Shown here: piece after piece, positions 62,649 to 64,000 of the stretch
Position numbering within the stretch: position 1 is the stretch's first letter
How the letters are laid out: every line of letters starts with the position of its first letter
NCBI RefSeq assembly: GCF_002192455.1
Contig: NZ_CP021744.1
Span: forward strand, 2,944,001 to 3,008,000
Source of the DNA: Streptomyces albireticuli
GTDB taxonomy: Bacteria; Actinomycetota; Actinomycetes; Streptomycetales; Streptomycetaceae
Length of the DNA stretch: 64,000 bases
Direction: 5' to 3'
Position numbers and translations under genes: made by a program
The notes under the pieces: model-generated
The model's input: the letters and a program-made list of their open reading frames with translations, nothing else
What the model was told of the DNA's origin: nothing
Databases searched by the model: none

Positions 62649-64000
62649 GTGCGCAAGGTGCTCATCGCCAACCGAGGCGAAATCGCTGTCCGCGTCGCTC
62701 GTGCGTGCCGGGACGCCGGGATCGAAAGTGTGGCGGTCTACGCCGACCCGGACCGTGACGCGTTGCACGTCCGTGCGGCCGACGAGGCGTACGCGCTGGG
62801 CGGTGACACCCCGGCGACGAGTTACCTGGACGTGGCCAAGGTCCTCGCCGCGGCCGCGGAGTCGGGTGCGGACGCCGTTCACCCGGGGTACGGATTCCTG
62901 TCCGAGAACGCCGAATTCGCGCAGGCGGTGCTGGATGCGGGGCTGACGTGGATCGGTCCGCCGCCGCAGGCGATCCGGGATCTGGGTGACAAGGTGGCGG
63001 CCCGTCATATCGCGCAGCGGGCGGGTGCTCCTTTGGTGGCCGGTACGCCGGATCCGGTGTCGGGTGCGGAGGAGGTCGTGGCGTTCGCGCGGGAGCATGG
63101 TCTGCCGATCGCGATCAAGGCGGCGTTCGGTGGTGGCGGGCGTGGTCTGAAGGTGGCCCGCACGCTGGAGGAGGTGCCCGAGCTCTACGACTCGGCGGTG
63201 CGTGAGGCGGTGGCCGCGTTCGGGCGGGGCGAGTGCTTCGTGGAGCGTTACCTGGACCGTCCGCGGCATGTGGAGACGCAGTGCCTGGCGGACAAGCACG
63301 GCAATGTGGTGGTGGTCTCCACGCGTGACTGCTCGCTCCAGCGCCGGCACCAGAAGCTGGTGGAGGAGGCCCCGGCCCCGTTCCTGTCGGATGAGCAGAA
63401 CGCGGAGCTCTACCGTGCGTCGAAGGCCATTTTGAAGGAGGCCGGGTACGAGGGTGCGGGGACGTGTGAGTTCCTGGTGGGGCAGGACGGGACGATCTCG
63501 TTCCTGGAGGTCAACACGCGTCTTCAGGTCGAGCACCCGGTGACCGAGGAGGTCACGGGTATCGATCTGGTGCGGGAGATGTTCCGGATCGCCGATGGTG
63601 AGGAGCTGGGGTACGGGGATCCGGCGGTGCGCGGGCACTCGTTCGAGTTCCGTATCAATGGTGAGGACCCGGGCCGTAACTTCCTGCCGGCTCCGGGGAC
63701 GGTGACGCGTTTCGACGCGCCGTCGGGTCCGGGTGTGCGGCTGGACGCGGGGGTGGAGTCGGGTTCGGTGATCGGTCCGGCGTGGGACTCGCTGCTGGCG
63801 AAGCTGATCGTGACGGGTGCCAGCCGTGAGCAGGCCCTCCAGCGGGCGGCGCGTGCGCTGGGTGAGTTCACGGTCGAGGGCATGGCGACCGCGATCCCCT
63901 TCCACCGTGCCGTGGTGACGGACGAGGCGTTCGCTTCGGATCCGTTCAAGGTCCACACGCGGTGGATCGAGACGGAGTTCGAGAACACGATTCCTCCGTT
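62649..64000 (+). CDS. accA2: Acyl-CoA carboxylase alpha subunit (biotin carboxylase part), 3' part outside the window
   Basis: The first 450 codons are present. They make the biotin carboxylase domain that carboxylates biotin with ATP and bicarbonate. Features are [20 protein letters not shown], the [15 protein letters not shown] loop, the ATP-grasp glycine loop [13 protein letters not shown], the catalytic [17 protein letters not shown] and [16 protein letters not shown]. The C-terminal biotin-attachment domain lies beyond the edge. The GTG 62649 start has ideal AAGGAGG. BirA and the beta and epsilon subunits at 51.9-54.7 kb probably form its partners. From about 62,940 on, synonymous codons ending in T rise sharply. 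Confidence 0.94.
   Translation, partial: MRKVLIANRGEIAVRVARACRDAGIESVAVYADPDRDALHVRAADEAYALGGDTPATSYLDVAKVLAAAAESGADAVHPGYGFLSENAEFAQAVLDAGLTWIGPPPQAIRDLGDKVAARHIAQRAGAPLVAGTPDPVSGAEEVVAFAREHGLPIAIKAAFGGGGRGLKVARTLEEVPELYDSAVREAVAAFGRGECFVERYLDRPRHVETQCLADKHGNVVVVSTRDCSLQRRHQKLVEEAPAPFLSDEQNAELYRASKAILKEAGYEGAGTCEFLVGQDGTISFLEVNTRLQVEHPVTEEVTGIDLVREMFRIADGEELGYGDPAVRGHSFEFRINGEDPGRNFLPAPGTVTRFDAPSGPGVRLDAGVESGSVIGPAWDSLLAKLIVTGASREQALQRAARALGEFTVEGMATAIPFHRAVVTDEAFASDPFKVHTRWIETEFENTIPP

Overview
The window is chromosomal DNA of a Streptomyces. The evidence is a GC content of roughly 72% by eye, G/C-biased third codon positions, frequent GTG starts, and family content and gene order typical of the genus: mycothiol amidase mca, a clpP3-clpP4-popR locus, GTP-type pckG, and a cya-birA-pccB-pccE block ending at a biotin-carboxylase subunit. 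I saw no phage, transposase, CRISPR, rRNA or tRNA gene. The window reads as core chromosome with small accessory insertions.

1-4.7 kb (minus strand): a Flp/Tad pilus assembly operon (zinc-ribbon protein, CpaB, a CpaE-TadE fusion, TadE, CpaF). The CpaF gene runs off the left edge. The fusion gene carries one TTA codon, so it may depend on the bldA tRNA. 4.9-9.3 kb: secreted hydrolases, namely a GH18 chitinase under a near-consensus DasR operator, an S1 serine protease and an M14 carboxypeptidase. 9.4-9.85 kb: two tiny overlapping zinc-ribbon genes. 9.9-16 kb: a probable D-amino-acid catabolism module of N-acyl-D-amino-acid deacylase, D-threonine-aldolase/D-serine-dehydratase-like enzyme, RidA, IclR regulator and a PfkB sugar kinase with a long repetitive insertion. 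16-20.6 kb: an aminotransferase, PEP carboxykinase and a HlyIII protein. 20.8-23 kb: a DHA2 exporter with its TetR regulator.

23-34 kb is mostly housekeeping: a thioredoxin-domain DUF255 protein, mca, DUF4307, greA, a DrrAB-type ABC exporter, catabolic threonine dehydratase, a MarR regulator, a sigma-like/membrane-protein pair and metB. 34-46 kb holds msrA, a putative toxin-antitoxin-like pair, a Tat-exported deaminase, clpP3-clpP4 with popR, a methyltransferase and AraC pair, and an L,D-transpeptidase lipoprotein. 46-56 kb holds hutH, a GGDEF protein, enoyl-CoA hydratase, adenylate cyclase, biotin-protein ligase, and the beta and epsilon subunits of an acyl-CoA carboxylase. 56-64 kb holds a class B PBP, a carbonic anhydrase with a SulP transporter, Maf, a DJ-1 protein, an IclR regulator and the start of the carboxylase alpha subunit. 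BirA, the beta and epsilon subunits and the alpha subunit probably act together: BirA biotinylates the alpha chain, and the carboxylase makes (methyl)malonyl-CoA.

Non-coding features that stand out are three composite palindromic intergenic elements (42.3, 43.9 and 54.7 kb), a short repeat that has landed in frame inside the DUF255 gene, a ~135-bp inverted repeat in the leader of the GGDEF gene, several operator-like palindromes, and an octamer (CCTTACGG/CCGTAAGG) that appears far more often than base composition predicts.
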